A stretch of DNA of 64,000 nucleotides from Lactarius indigo (lineage: Eukaryota; Basidiomycota; Agaricomycetes; Russulales; Russulaceae): assembly GCA_025766275.1 (NCBI GenBank), contig JAFKAC010000001.1, forward strand, positions 2,356,001 through 2,420,000, given 5' to 3'. Positions 44,516 through 56,512 of this stretch are shown in pieces (the stretch's first letter is position 1; each line of letters begins with the position of its first letter). Both the position numbers and the translations under genes were made by a program. Below the pieces are notes generated by a model, which was not told where the DNA came from, did no database searches, and worked only from the letters and a program-made list of their open reading frames with translations.

Positions 44516-45801
44516 CTACTTGTCAAGGATAGTCGTTTCCACGATGATATCAGTGACCCTGTAGGGATCTGTGCATAGCCTGTCAGCTTGTGTCGTATGA
44601 AACCATAGAGATCCCCGTACCAATGTTAGAAGCAGGGCGGCGGTCCTCCAAGTATCCATAACCCTTCTCGGCGACATGTCTAGGAACGCGAATGGACGCG
44701 CCACGGTCGGCAACACCAGACGAGAAATTGCTGATGTGACCTGTCTCGTGACGGCCAGTCAACCGGAGATCGTTGTCATCGCCGTAAACGGCAATGTGTT
44801 CGTCGTGACGCTTCGACAACTTCTCAATAGCAGCGTGGATGGCCTGGATACCTCCAGGTTCGCGCATCTGCTTGGTCGAGTAGTTGGTGTGGCAGCCTGC
44901 ACCGTTCCAGTCGCCCGAGAGGGGCTTGGGGTGGAAGGAAACCTTGACGCCCCATTGTTCTGCAACTCGGACGAGGAGATAGCGAGCGACCCAGAGCTCA
45001 TCTCCCATGGAAATGCCCTCGCACGGGCCAACTTGGAACTCCCACTGAGAGGGCATAACTTCTGCATTAATACCGCTGATCCGGACGCCAGCATAAAGAC
45101 AGGCACGGTAGTGGGCTTCGATCAAATCGCGGGCAACAACCCTTCCGGCACCTGATTTTGATAAAACGGATCAAGAACAATTCAACTGAGAGGGACGTGA
45201 GAACCTACCAGTGCCACAGTAATAAGGTCCCTGAGGGCCAGGGAAACCACCTTTGGGCCAGCCGAGAGGCCTGTCATCGAGATCGAAGAGCGTGTACTCT
45301 TGCTCAAGACCGAACCAGGGAGCAGCATCCTTTGCGAGTTCCATCGTCTTCTGTGCGTGATGGCGGAAGTTCGTCTTATTAGGAGTACCGTCGCTATTGT
45401 AGGTAGTAGCGAGGACGAGGATATTGTCACCACCACGGAAGGGATCCTTGTAAAAGGCGACGGGACGAAGAGAAACATCGGAGTCATGGCCAGGGGCCTG
45501 GTTGGTGGAGGAACCGTCGAAGTCCCAGTGGGGGAGCTGGCTCACGTCAGTGACCTTGTGCGGGATCGTCTGTTTAAAGATCGGAGGTATTTAAGGGAGA
45601 ACATCGACGTGAACGTAAAAGTATTCACCCTGCTCTTCGCACGAAGCCCGTTATCGCCGTCAATCCAAACGTCTAATTGAAGGTTAGAGGGTGGAAAAGA
45701 GGAAGAGAAGAGAATCGCATACATTCGGCCTGGATGCTGCTGCCCTGAGACAAGGCAAGAAAAGGAGCAAGAAGATCAGGGTGGTAAGTGGAAGAGGCCA
45801 T
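44516..45801 (-). CDS. GLN1: Glutamine synthetase (type II)
   Basis: Makes glutamine from glutamate, ammonia and ATP in the cytosol; decamer of about 350-residue subunits. Start at 45801 ([20 protein letters not shown]), then exon [219 protein letters not shown], ending LDK at 44516. All metal (Glu, His), ATP and ammonium-site motifs are present. Five or six exons with short introns. Confidence 0.95.
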
Positions 45802-46261
45802 GAGGAGAAGACAGAACACTAATCCGACAGCGAAGGTCACTGGTCTGAGTGAAGGAGAAGTGAGGGCGGGCGATGAGAGAACGTGATTATAAAAGGGTGC
45901 GCAGGCCTGGGGGCTATGTGCCGTTATTTGGTTAGTAGGCCATCCTCGGCCTTCTATTGGTCCGATAAGCAGCATCTTATCTCAGATTTATTTATGTCCT
46001 CGTGACTAGATCTCCCATTTGCAGCGGTGCCACTGAATTTTTTTTCGGTGATCTAGATTGTTGGCCGACGAACAGCTCCGAGGATCTCCTGCACGCGGCT
46101 GTAACACCAACTGCTATGCCTTGCGCAGGTTTCATGCAGACATAGCATTCGAAATTAGAGCCACCTAATGGGGCTACGATGAATGCCATGTGACTGGAAT
46201 GGAATCTATGAGTGAAAATGGCTAGCCAAGCCACAAGTCAGGGTTCCTCTACGCCCTTTCT
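45802..46261. promoter_or_regulatory. Region upstream of glutamine synthetase
   Basis: About 460 bp between the glutamine synthetase start and the end of the ERJ5-like gene, both on the minus strand. It should hold the glutamine synthetase promoter and the upstream gene's 3' end. Several GATA/TATC words occur (for example CCGATAAG and CTTATCTC near 45,962-45,980), which would fit GATA-factor nitrogen control, but such short words are common by chance. Confidence 0.35.
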
Positions 46262-47701
46262 TCATCGCTTCCTCACAACCTTACGGCGGCGCCCGCCCGC
46301 CTTGAGAGAAACAGGTCCAACTTTCCCAGCTTTAACATTGCCATCCTTCTGTTCCTGCACGTGGTATTCGGCTTCTGGTAGATCAGATTCGGTTCCTGTC
46401 CCAGTCTCTGTCTCTCCATCTTCACTAGCTTCGGCAGGGGTAGTGTCACCAGGTTGTGTTCTCCACCTGAGTAGCCTGCTGATCAGAACAGTGACGAGAG
46501 AAAGGAACCAGGTACTCTGCAAAGACGGGGCTGTGGCGGCGGTGGCGTTGATCGGTGTCTGCCCTCCATCACTTTCCAGCTGAAAAGATGTTGGAATTGG
46601 TCAGTGCCTCATGTGACACATGCTAACGTGGATACATACCATAAAAACGTCTCCGTTACTTTCTACGACCACATCGATGGACCTGCCTAGTATCACGTTC
46701 CCATCTTCATCGAGACGGGGAGGTCCGCCTAAATTGACCTTGACCTATGGGATCCCTTTCAATCGAACGTATGACGAGGAACGTGGCGTAAAGGATCAAC
46801 CTTTCGTCGACTACTTGACGGTATCATCTTCGGTCCCCAAGCGACTAACTTCGCTTGCCCGACAATGTGCTCGATGCGAGCCAGGTCTCGTTTGAAGTTT
46901 AGGTGCTGCACGATGTAATGCAATCCAGTAGTCAGTGTCGTCAGAAATATGACCACAGTCTGTTGCCATTCCGCTCAGCATGCCGACACAGCAGGAGACC
47001 GAGGCGAACACGTACCCCTAGACCTGGACGGAAGCGAGAATAGTAGTATCCAGTGCCACGCCAACGTGGCTACCCCATTCTTGTAAAAGAAGTCGTATCT
47101 TTATACGCAACATATCAGTTTGCTCCTGCTGCCAGTGCAAGTGTATATCGAGGCACTGACCGTTCCCGGCCTTCTTGACTCCTGAGTATTGACGCAACGA
47201 CACCGAGACGCGCAAATCGTTCCTGAGCGCCTTTAACCCCCGGATTTTTGTCGGGGCTTTGTGCATGTGGCTAGCGCGTAAGAAGACAGGAACAAAAATC
47301 GAAAAGTAGAAGAAATGCACTGGAGTAGCATGCTCTTTTTACGATACGCGCGACCGATCTCTGCCACAGATGCCGACGAGGATACATCGAGCCATGAGTA
47401 GAACGTTGTTCCCTTTCCTACAAAGATCAAAAGACATCAATGGAACTAGATTTGCCGGATAACCAGGGGGCTGACCTTCAGCAACCTTCTACCGCACTGA
47501 CGAGGTCGAAGATTTCATAGTCTTCCTGTGGGTAGGTGAGAACAAATTTGACGTTTACGTCTCGTCGCAAACTACCTTAGTCCAGCTTTGCGAAAAACGT
47601 AGCGATTAGTCCGTGACCAAATAAGGTCAGTAGGTTGCCACGTACGCATGAACGACCCCAATTAGAAGCACCAGTATTGAAAAAATAGATATATATCTCA
47701 T
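46262..47701 (-). CDS. ER membrane J protein (ERJ5-like)
   Basis: DnaJ-domain co-chaperone of the ER lumen. Exon 1 encodes a signal peptide (MRYISIFSILVLLIGVVHA) and is joined to WTKEDYEIFDLVSAVEG by a short WTK exon. The J domain follows: GTTFYSWLDVSSSASVAEIGRAYRKKSMLL, then HPDKNPGVKGAQERFARLG, with the HPD motif assembled across an intron, and VVASILRSQEGRERYDFF. After the J domain comes NGVPRWRGTGYYYSRFRPG, a membrane segment (VVIFLTTLTTGLHYIVQHLN), a basic KRDLARIE stretch, a further membrane region near 46,500 (WFLSLVTVLISRLLRW), and a tail of acidic residues ending KAGGRRRKVVRKR at 46262. The layout matches fungal ERJ5 proteins, which help protein folding in the ER. About seven exons; divergent from RRN7. 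Confidence 0.85.
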
Positions 47702-47921
47702 CCGAGATGATTGCGAATACTCGGCGATGGGCTCGGGGGTTCTTTTGAGGACCTAACAAAGTAGGACAAGGGGTGTAAAGGTCAACGGGTTGACGGACTG
47801 AAGTTGTCATCATCGCAGCGCCGGATAGCCCGGCCCGAGTTCAATGAAATCGAAAGACGCGCGGGCGCAAACCTCACTCTTACTCAGTGAACTCAGTAAA
47901 CGACAGAGTATAACTTGTTCA

Positions 47922-50159
47922 ATGGCTCCGCGACGCAGGTGCACCGTATGCGGTTCTCATCAATGGCGTCGAGAACCGGCGACTGGGCTCGTCGTCTGCG
48001 GTGAAGGTCACGTCCTTCGGGTGCGCGCCTAGTCTCTCATTCCGTTGCTGACCGACGTGACATTTAGGCATCTTAGAATTACCTCAATGAAACGCTTGAA
48101 GCACACGAGCCTGGACCGCATCTGTTACAAAAACGCGCACTAAAATCGGCGCGAGAGAAGCGGGGGCGTGCAAGCAAGGCTAACCCCCAGCGTAGGTATC
48201 ATTTGAGCCCCTCTTTAAGCCTCGAGGTCGCAATCATTCGCTGAGGTTGACGTTTCGAACATAGTTTACTATGGTGCACGTGCGCGGTACCTCTATTTCC
48301 AGTGCCTACAGCTTTTATTGCGAAAGCAGGTTGCTACACTGATTCGCATCTGGAAGCTTCCTAGCGAATTTGAGGTCCGCATCACTCTGATATTGCGGTT
48401 CAGAGGAGATTCACGGTCGTGCAGGTCATCTGTAGGGATCTATGGGCTCTTCATTTAAGCTTGTTACCGTCTCCGCCTCCTCCAGAACCCCTGTTACACA
48501 AGCAAGCCACGCACGGCCGTCCCAGTGATGGCGATTCAAGGTCGGCGAACTCGAAAAAGAATAAGAAGTCGAGTCCTACTGCGGACGATAAGAATGCGGT
48601 TGGGATGGGGAAGATATCGCCAGGGCAGTCTAATGCGAACAATTCTTCAGAAAGCGACGATTCAGACGAAGATTCGGAGATGGATGAGCTACTCTTCTTA
48701 TTCTCCGAATCAAGTTTATCTGAAGACGACGGGGGTGGCGATGACAGTAGGCGACCACTTCCCAAACCGGAGGGTGGCGGACAAAAGTTCGACACGCTTG
48801 TTCGCAACGGCCCTGCGAGTAACATTGCATTGCTCGTGGTGGCATGTTGGACTCTTCGCCTACCCATAATATACATGGATATGATTAGGTTCGACGACGG
48901 CGTGTTAGGCAGGTAGTCGACTGATTCATGCTTTTAGGTTGATCGAGTGCTACGACCTGCCTTACCTGGAGCCCCTTCACCATCTACCAGAAAGTATGGT
49001 TCGTCACCTTACGAAACACAGTATTGGGGCAATCTCTCCTCTGGTAAGGAGTGCGAATATCTTGCGTACTCGAGATGACAAACGTGGATGCAGCATGCAC
49101 CGACGACACTGGCATTACATACCCTCTCGGCCCGATTGGCTCGGAAATTGCGAGGGTCGTACAAGATCCATACCCCAGAATTGAACGCTGGGCCGGTGTT
49201 ATGGCGCGTGGTGCGCGCACTGGGGGGAACCCGTGAGTACCCTGCCTCGTGGTCAACAATATCTAGTGGTTAAGTGGGACTCAAAGCGGTGCTCTATAAG
49301 CTTAGCAAGACGCTTGGGCATGTGTTGTCGTTGCCTCTGGTTCTGCACCACACGCTAGCCCCTCGACTCGCACAATCAAAAGACGAAGATTGGGACAGCC
49401 ACAAGTACGACGACGTTCCTCCTGAACTGGCACTGGTGGTCGTGGTGGTGATTGTGCTCAAGATGGTGTACGGGCTCGACGGTCGACCACGGTGCGTGAG
49501 ATAGTTGTTGCGCATGGTTATGGCTTAATAAGACGACCGACCAACCGACCCGCTGATCAGGACGGCTAAGAATAGCACTGATCCGGCGTGTGCACTACCC
49601 CAGATGGAAGATTACCTGGCGATTGTCCAAGAGATCAAGGAGGCTTACGTGAATAGCAATGATGTTTTATTTTCCGCGCGGTCAGGATTGTAAGCGACCT
49701 TCACGCGGAGCTACAATAGTCGTATTTAATTTATTGCCGTCGGCAGGCAGGTATCGGATCTGGACGAGACGAGATTGGACGAATACCTCGATTTTTGTCA
49801 AAATGGATTATTGAGACCGGGAACGAGTCGAGCTCTCGAAGACTTCTTTCCTCTCGGACCGGGCCCGGTTCAAGCTGGAGCGGTGGAGACGGCGGGAATT
49901 GATCGGGTGGAAAGTGATCACCACGCGATGGCGGGGGGAACGGCGGACTCGGGAAACCAAGAACCAGGTGAAGGCTACGCCATTTATAGATCCCGAGACA
50001 CCCTGGGCACCATACCGGAGGAGTATCAGATGGTGATCTCACACGGTGCTAAGTGGACTTGGGGTCGACGAGGAGATGCTACTCAAAGTGAGCGAGCGTT
50101 ATGAACGGAGATTGGGGAATTGGTCGGCGTCGGCCACGAGGTTACCGCTCCGAGACTAG
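47922..50159 (+). CDS. RRN7: RNA polymerase I core factor subunit Rrn7 / TAF1B-like
   Basis: TFIIB-like initiation factor for rRNA genes, acting in the nucleolus. Start ATG 47922: MAPRRRCTVCGSHQWRREP followed by TGLVVCGEGHVLR, a zinc ribbon with CxxC and CxxxH. Next exons: NYLNETLEAHEPGPH, LLQKRALKSAREKRGR, YHGARARYLYFQCLQLLLRKQVA, ICRDLWALHLSLL, an acidic Ser-rich insert of about 100 residues, IALLVVACWTLRLPIIYMDMIR, LIECYDLPYLEPLHHLPESMV, then a C-terminal part with EDYLAIVQEIKEAYV, VSDLDETRLDEYLDFC and GEGYAIYRSRD. Near 50,060 the frame breaks: HGAKWTWG should continue as VDEEMLLKVSERYERRL, which lies one base out of frame and ends at 50159. Either an unrecognised short intron, an assembly error, or a real frameshift (the uninterrupted frame ends at 50104). 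Confidence 0.75.
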
Positions 50160-50385
50160 TGCATGTATAACACATCATGACGGCCGACATTTTCGTCTCC
50201 GTCGTCATCGTTCTTCCCCCTTCCGTCCCGTCTGCCGCCTTTGGAAAGCGTGCCCACATCCTTTCATTTTAGTCCTTCCCATGTTTTGTTCTTGTCCGCT
50301 GGACCATGATAGTATATCCTAACACACACTAAAATACAATTATTATCCCTTCCCCTCCCTCGTCTTGTTCTCTTCTCTTCCCAAC

Positions 50386-52729
50386 ATGCGCAGAATCGCC
50401 TCTGTCCTCGCCTCAAGGCGCTCCGACAAGCCTGACCCTCCCAACGACGCACACCCACGTCCTACTTCCAAGTCCCTCGCAAATTCTTCCACTCGCCGTT
50501 TTTTTGGTACTCTCACTCGCATCACTGTCTCGACAGATCGGTCGTCGCAGCCTACAGCCTCGGAGCCAGCCCACTCTTCCTCTGCTTCTTCGACGGGCTC
50601 AGTTTCGCTTCGCACACCAGAGGACGATCGCATGGGCCAGCTCGCACCTCATGTAGGACGATCGTCCTCTCAAAGGAAGGCCTGGATCCCGTGGTTGACC
50701 CCCAAGAAATCTGACCCTCGAGGTCAATCACCGTCACACCCACCATCATATTGGCCAGACTCGTCGGGTCCCATTCCCCCGTCTTCCACAGCTGTCAACA
50801 ACCAGCCGACCGAATCCGACGACGACACTTCTGACGAATCTTCCTCTTCAGAGTCGGAATCCCCCTCGACCTCTCCCCCGGTTCCCTCCAGAATAGACAA
50901 GCCTGAACCCCACCTCTCCCCCGTCGACTTCATCGCTTCCCTCACGATGAACAACATCCCACCGGCATTCTCGCCTCCACCACTCCTGCACTATTCTGAT
51001 GCGCCTCTCTTCCCACGGTCGTCAAATTCAGTGCACAGACTCACCTTCTGTGACACGATCGAATCCACAATGCACAGGAAACGATTACTTCACCGGCTCC
51101 AATCTCCCACCCCGGCCGACCGTCGCCTCCTGGCTGCATTCGGCCCTCGTATCTCGTCAGCAGCCCAGCGACGAACGCTGCTGCAACCCGAGGAAGGGGA
51201 AAGGTATGACCTCAAGCATGTGCAACCATTCAGTCTCGGCTTGAAGCAGTGGATTTCTCGACCATACTTTGAAGAACGAACAGTGCTATGGGTCCCTGAT
51301 GATGCAGGCACAGTCGTCTGGACAACGGTCAAGGGTTCCGGATTCGGTGTCTGGGCTCTCGATGTTCCTGAGACGCTCGAACTGTTGGCTGGGTTGGACA
51401 ATTTCGATATCGACGACGTGCGACCCAGCAGCCCGCTTCCGCCCCCGTCCAATAACGTACCCCCTGCGCTGAGTAAGTGCATCTATCACACGTGCTTTCA
51501 TTGAAAGTTCGTAATCATAACTCATCCCCAAAGCTTCCCTGCCTCCTGTCACGGGTAAACCTGTTCCGTACAAAGCCGTACCGTCTCCGCTTCGATATGA
51601 TCGTGGTTTTTCTGAACCTCCAACACCACCATCCTCGACTGAAGCTATGACCCCCGCATCCGTTTCCACAGTCTCTTCCTCTAGACGTGGCGTTCGCTTC
51701 GCAGAGAGCGTCGATAAAGAAGATCAAGTCCCTCTCGGCTATATTCTCCGACATAGAAAACGACGCGAGGAGAAGGCCCTGTTTATCCAGCAAGAACGTG
51801 AGCGCCGTCAACACGAAGAGGAAAGACAGAAGCACGAGGCTGAGCGCCAGCAGTGGGAACAAGAGAAACGCCAATGGCAGAAGGAAAGGCGAGTTCTCGA
51901 TGAGGCTAAAAGGCAAAAACAATATGCCGAGGAGATCGCCGCAGCCAGAGTGCGGCGCGAGTCCCATTATGCCTTGCCCGCATCCCAGGCGCGGGAACAA
52001 GATCGCAGGCCCCGCGAAGCCTACTCGAGGCCCGCCTATGATCCACGCAAGCAGACCGAGTACGCTTCCCAGGCTCATTCACTGCGTTCCCGGAACGACT
52101 CGTCCTCGAGCTCAAGGCAGGGTAGCCTCCCTCGATCTGAAAGCGCTGAGCAACACACCTCCCGTCCTACTTCAACACATAGCATATCTTCTTCTGAAGA
52201 CGTTCGCGCACGCGCTAGCCGGAACAGTAGGCGAGGGTCTATGGTCTCTGAATCGTCGCAACGTTCTGTTGCTTCCCCTTTCTTTGCATACGGTTGGCCA
52301 CCGGTCCCACCCATTTCTCAAATACCACCAATACCCATTTTCCCTGCCATGCAGGTTATGCCTGTGGTCCCCCAGTTTGTCATGGACACACCACTCCTCC
52401 CCCCAACGGCCCCATTTATGCGTCAACAATACGTCAGATCTCGTTCGCGAGATTCGTCTCCGTCAAGAGGCACCGGGCCGAGTCGTGGAGAACGTCCCCA
52501 ACGGTCGAGCGATCCCGTCCCACCAAAACCACGTCATCACCGTTCCAGCAGTGATGAGTACGGTGGCAGGAACTCGCCAGCTCGCTCTCATCACACTCAG
52601 ATGAGCAGCAGTTCGACACACCCTCGGCCGGAGTACCCAAGGCGTACTGAGTCATCGTCTAGAACATCCATACCTTCGTCCATGCCCAAACAACCCTTTA
52701 CACCGCGGCGACAAACGGCATTATCCTAA
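50386..52729 (+). CDS. Large disordered protein with central folded region and coiled coil, unknown function
   Basis: I do not recognise this protein. Two exons with one clear intron (51473-51533) give about 760 residues. Start ATG 50386 (MRRIASVLASRRSDKPD). The first 200 residues are Ser/Pro/acidic-rich. A folded part follows (VDFIASLTMNNIPPAFSPPP, VHRLTFCDTIESTMHRKRLLHRLQ, LLAAFGPRISSAAQRR, LKHVQPFSLGLKQWISRPYFEERTVLWVPDDAGTV, GFGVWALDVPETLELL). The second exon has RGVRFAESVDKEDQVPLGYILRHRKRREEKALF, a long coiled coil of Glu/Arg/Gln (about 90 residues), and an Arg/Ser-rich C-terminus with SRSRDSSPSRG and many Pro. The Pro/Met segment PPVPPISQIPPIPIFPAMQ is unusual. Similar proteins seem typical of Agaricomycetes. 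The Arg/Ser repeats might indicate RNA or nuclear association; this is inference. Confidence 0.8.
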
Positions 52730-53348
52730 TTCTTTGCTCTGTGTTAGTAAGAACATTGTCTTCTTTTTCCTTTTCTTTTTGCTTTTAGGGTACTTTCCTT
52801 ACATTTAATTGTGGGGCGCGCTACCCGGCCTGAGCCATGCATCCCTTTCCCTTGCAACTCGTCATCATCGCACTTCACTCTGGACAGTCCTTGAGCAGCA
52901 CAATTATTCCCAACTATCTACATCAATGCACATCCCGAAGTTTTGTTCCATGCCTTTTTTTAAGTTTTTTTTTTTTTGCGCATCCACAGACACTTTTTGT
53001 TGCATGTCATAATGCCGTCTTCGACCCATAGTATGTTCTCCATCCTAACTCACATTTTCCACTCCTTCCAAGGCGCTTGTAGTTCCTCACTGGCCAGTAA
53101 GTGGTACAGAGGGTCATGGTTTCGATTTGATAGAATCGGCGGCACTCTGAGATGGCCGTCCGGTAGTACAAACTCGCCTGTATAAATCTGACGGTTAGCC
53201 AACTCCGAGTGGGAAGGGATGTGTCTCATTTTCATCCGGCCTAGCCCCGTGGTTTTAGCGTGCCCGCTAGTCTGGTTAATGTTCTAATGGCAAATCGATA
53301 ACGCACTAAACTGTCTTCTGACTTGACACATTAGCCCATCTCGCTACC
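52730..53348. other. Intergenic region, no clear gene
   Basis: About 620 bp. It is pyrimidine-rich near 52,770 and 52,960 and has a run of T at 52,967-52,977. A 61-codon minus-strand frame (53050-53235, with FVLPDGHLRVPPILSNRN and YHLLASEELQ) has a protein-like look but no identifiable exon partners, so I do not call it a gene. Confidence 0.35.
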
Positions 53349-54558
53349 ATGGGTAGTCTAGCGCTAGGTGCGGCGTTTGCTGCGGTGCAACTCGTGTACA
53401 AGGCTTATTCCAAGACAAAGACCAATAAGGCGCGTTGCGCGCGCCTGGTTGAGCGATGTGAGTCGGTTGTGGATAGGTTAGAACGCATTGCGACAGCGAG
53501 GGATGGCGATGTGGTTATCCGAGAGCGCATACATGAACTCGAGCGGTGGGTCGACCGCCCTGCTTGGTGACGACTCCTCCCTAATTTCGATCTCAGGGCT
53601 TTCGAGTATACCGCGCAGACCATCTTTCAGGTTGGCCAGCAGAGTGTCATCACTTCCCTTCTACGGTCTGAGACCAACGCACTACGAATTGAATCGTGCA
53701 ATGAGGCACTCACCGAACTCATCTCTCTCTTCACCGTACGTCGAGTTGCACCCTCCCTTTCCTTCGGTGACTGACACACGGTCAACGCCAGTTGGAAGAG
53801 TCGGTCGATGCACGCCGATGGCAGAGCGACTTGGATGCTTCTCGCAGGCGGGACCACCAAGAGCTCTTGGGCATGTGTCAGCGCATCGAGAGCGGGAACG
53901 TGGCGATCAATCACGAACTCGCACAACAAGGTGCCACAATCGCCGAGGTTTTGCGTGTGCTCAATGTTCGCCAGCGTCAGTCTCCGCTTCCGAGTTGCTG
54001 ACGCGCTAGCTGCAGGACATCGGCGTTGGTGTCAACTGTGCTAGCGAGACGATCGAGCTCCCGCTCACGGACTCGTGCTCGTCGTCCAGTTCTGCTGCTC
54101 GGTCGGCGACGCCTTTGCCAGCTCTTGACGACGCGCCTCCTTTCTCGACGCTAGCACCGTGTGTCTCTTCCGGGTCTGCAAAGTTGAAACCTACTCTGCG
54201 TCGCCTTTCCACTAAGCGCATGAAGATGACCCTTTTCTCGAAACTGTCGCCTTCGCCGTCTCGCGTTCAGCGCTGTCGCCAGAGATGCGCTTTGTGCCCG
54301 TTCACCCCTTGCGTCGTCGCCCCTTGAGCCGATCTTTTCCGGCCGTGGCAGGTGGCACTACCGCTGCGCATGACTGTCCGGTGGACCCACCACCGCCAGT
54401 ACCAAATGCACGCCGCGAACCCCGAACGCGAGGATCTCGGCGATGGTGCGGCTACTCCTGTCTCGCCATCTCGTTTCACTACGATCACTTCGATTGAGGC
54501 AGTCCGTGCACCGGACTCACCTGTCCCGCTCTTTCCCTCGCCGAAGCTGTCGACCTGA
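53349..54558 (+). CDS. Protein with MLKL-like N-terminal helical domain, unknown function
   Basis: The first exon (MGSLALGAAFAAVQLVYKAY, NKARCARLVERCESVVDRLERI, VIRERIHELER) and the next (AFEYTAQTIFQVGQQSVITS, NALRIESCNEALTELISLFT) follow the pattern of the four-helix bundle of MLKL and of many basidiomycete kinase-like proteins, including the NKxxCxxLxxRCxxxVxxL signature. A third exon is coiled-coil (EESVDARRWQSDLDASRRRDHQELL, NVAINHELAQQGATIAEVL). From about 54,020 a Ser/Pro-rich tail runs on (ASETIELPLTDSCSSSSSAAR, FTTITSIEAVRAPDSPV). The exon joins after 54,000 and near 54,320 are uncertain and so is the end. No kinase, NACHT or other effector domain follows. The role could be signalling or membrane-acting, but nothing in the sequence shows which. 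Confidence 0.55.
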
Positions 54559-56512
54559 GTCCGTCTTCGGTTCTACTCAAAGCCTCGCGTCCTCGTCCGG
54601 GTCTTTGTCTGGTCCGCGGCGTCCGCACAGGAGCCCCAGAACTGGTGTCCCAGAGCCAAAGCGAAAGGATACGATGAGGTCTAGTCGACGCAATGCTATG
54701 ACCTATACTAGAGTGCAGCCTGTTCTTTGGGGTACTGGTACTTGATATTATTAGATCTAAAAAAGGTTTAATGGACTCGTCCATGAGCTCAGAGTCTCTT
54801 ATTGTTATTCGTAAGCAGAAAATCAGAAACGCATCGCCCAAGTTTTGCTCATAGATCGGGGCTTCGAAGCAATGACATCGCAGAAATCGGATACATTGTA
54901 TGGAAGACCGATGTTTCGCCTGAGGACCCATGTCTTTCCGGGGCTATTTCTGAAACGACCGGGCATCGGAACGCTGAAGTGTCCGGTGCTTTTTTAGCTT
55001 TGCCCACCCAAGTGTCGTCGGGAGCCTGACGCTGCGTCGATGTTACCAGCCCTGAGGGAGAAGTGGTTGCGACAGTTGCGACAAGAAGGGACCCAAATTT
55101 CGTAAATGGATAACAAAGTACTAAGCCGCGCTCTCACCGCCTGTCATCCCACTCGCCAGATCCCGACGACGTCGGGTGACATGGTCCTTTGTCTGATCCA
55201 TGATGGAGAAGCTTGACCTCGGCGTAAAGCTTGCTGCTTCACTGAGACGGCCCCTATTTTTTCTTGGTAGTCACTGCGGCGTCATCCCATCGAACTCTGA
55301 TATCACATAATTCCAAGGGCATGCCTCGGGCTTCCCTGGTCACATTAAGTTTTTTTCCCCTGTCGGTGTGTCAATGTTACAATGTACCTGACGTCTTGAT
55401 GTCTTGATGGTAAAAATTTGTTAGCCCACCAGCACCCGGAAGATTAGGGCCTGAACGTAGAGATATACGGCATCCTCAGCAGTGCATATATACGGCATGA
55501 CTTGCTATTCGGGACTTAACTTTGGACCCTCAGACCCAAGTTGGTTACTTTCTTTCCGCGCTTCACAATGGTGCCACTGTAGCTGGAGGACTTTCTGATC
55601 TCGGCGAATTGTTCCGTGACGCCATGAGGTTGAAGGTATCAGCCGCCTGAGGCCGGCACCAGCTGTCTTTGTTGTTTTCATTCCTCATCGAAGCCGCATT
55701 TCATTCATCGTGCCCAACGCGCCTGTCTTCGCACAGTCCCTAAAAGGGGCTCAATCGATGTAGGAAGGCGACGACGCTACTTGTTACAGCATCATATGCA
55801 CCCCTATACATCGCATGGTCCAAAAAGTTTTTTGTACTGTATTCGTCAATCACGCTTCGCTCATTTTTGTCCACATCGCCTCAACTGTACTCAAGTTCTC
55901 ACTCCGCCTGGCTTCTGACGGCGTTGTGACTCAGACGCATCGATATACAAAGCGAAGATGTGCCGGGCTGCTTGTCGATCGAAAGGGTGGGTCTTCATCG
56001 GAGTTACCCCAGCCTAGGTACTTTGTACGGATCTTGTGTCCAAGTCATGGGCAGTTGGGCACGAGCATGTTCGCTTTGGCTCCTACTTTCCGAGAAGGAA
56101 TTCAAATATGGCTAAGCTCGGTATCGATTTTCCCGTAGAAAGTGGTGGAAATGAGTCAAGTGTCGTGGTACGTCATTTTTCCAGAAAGTCAAGGATGCAG
56201 GCGGGTATCTCATCATACAGAGGTTATAATCGCATAACCCAGGTAGGAGTAAATATGGAGCTTAGAGTGATACTGTTACAACACCCATCGAATCTGCACC
56301 TCTTGCCTAGGATTTCAAGACCTAGGCGCTCAACGGAAGGCACGAGAGACTAGTGTATAATATTGCAGCGGCGCAGTAAATAACAAGGAAATGTTGGGAG
56401 GTATCGCAGGTAGGTGTCGCAACGTGGATGGTGTATGCCAAGCAGGGGGTCCGTGGACTAAGAATGTGATAGTGGTCATTACTGGGGAAAAGAAGGAAGT
56501 GGGTCGCGATGA
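54559..56512. other. Gene-poor stretch of about 1.95 kb
   Basis: No reading frame here has a recognisable motif or plausible splice partners on either strand, and short frames are all of chance length. I see no tRNA A/B boxes, no long terminal repeats and no reverse-transcriptase or transposase words. Slightly AT-richer patches and simple stretches occur near 55,380-55,500. It might hold old, unrecognisable sequence or long 5' and 3' regulatory regions. Confidence 0.4.

Noticed and set aside
51687..52604. 305-codon plus-strand frame overlapping the coiled-coil protein
   Set aside because: Shadow frame of the 50,386-52,729 gene, whose main frame has coiled-coil and compositional coherence and a matching upstream exon.
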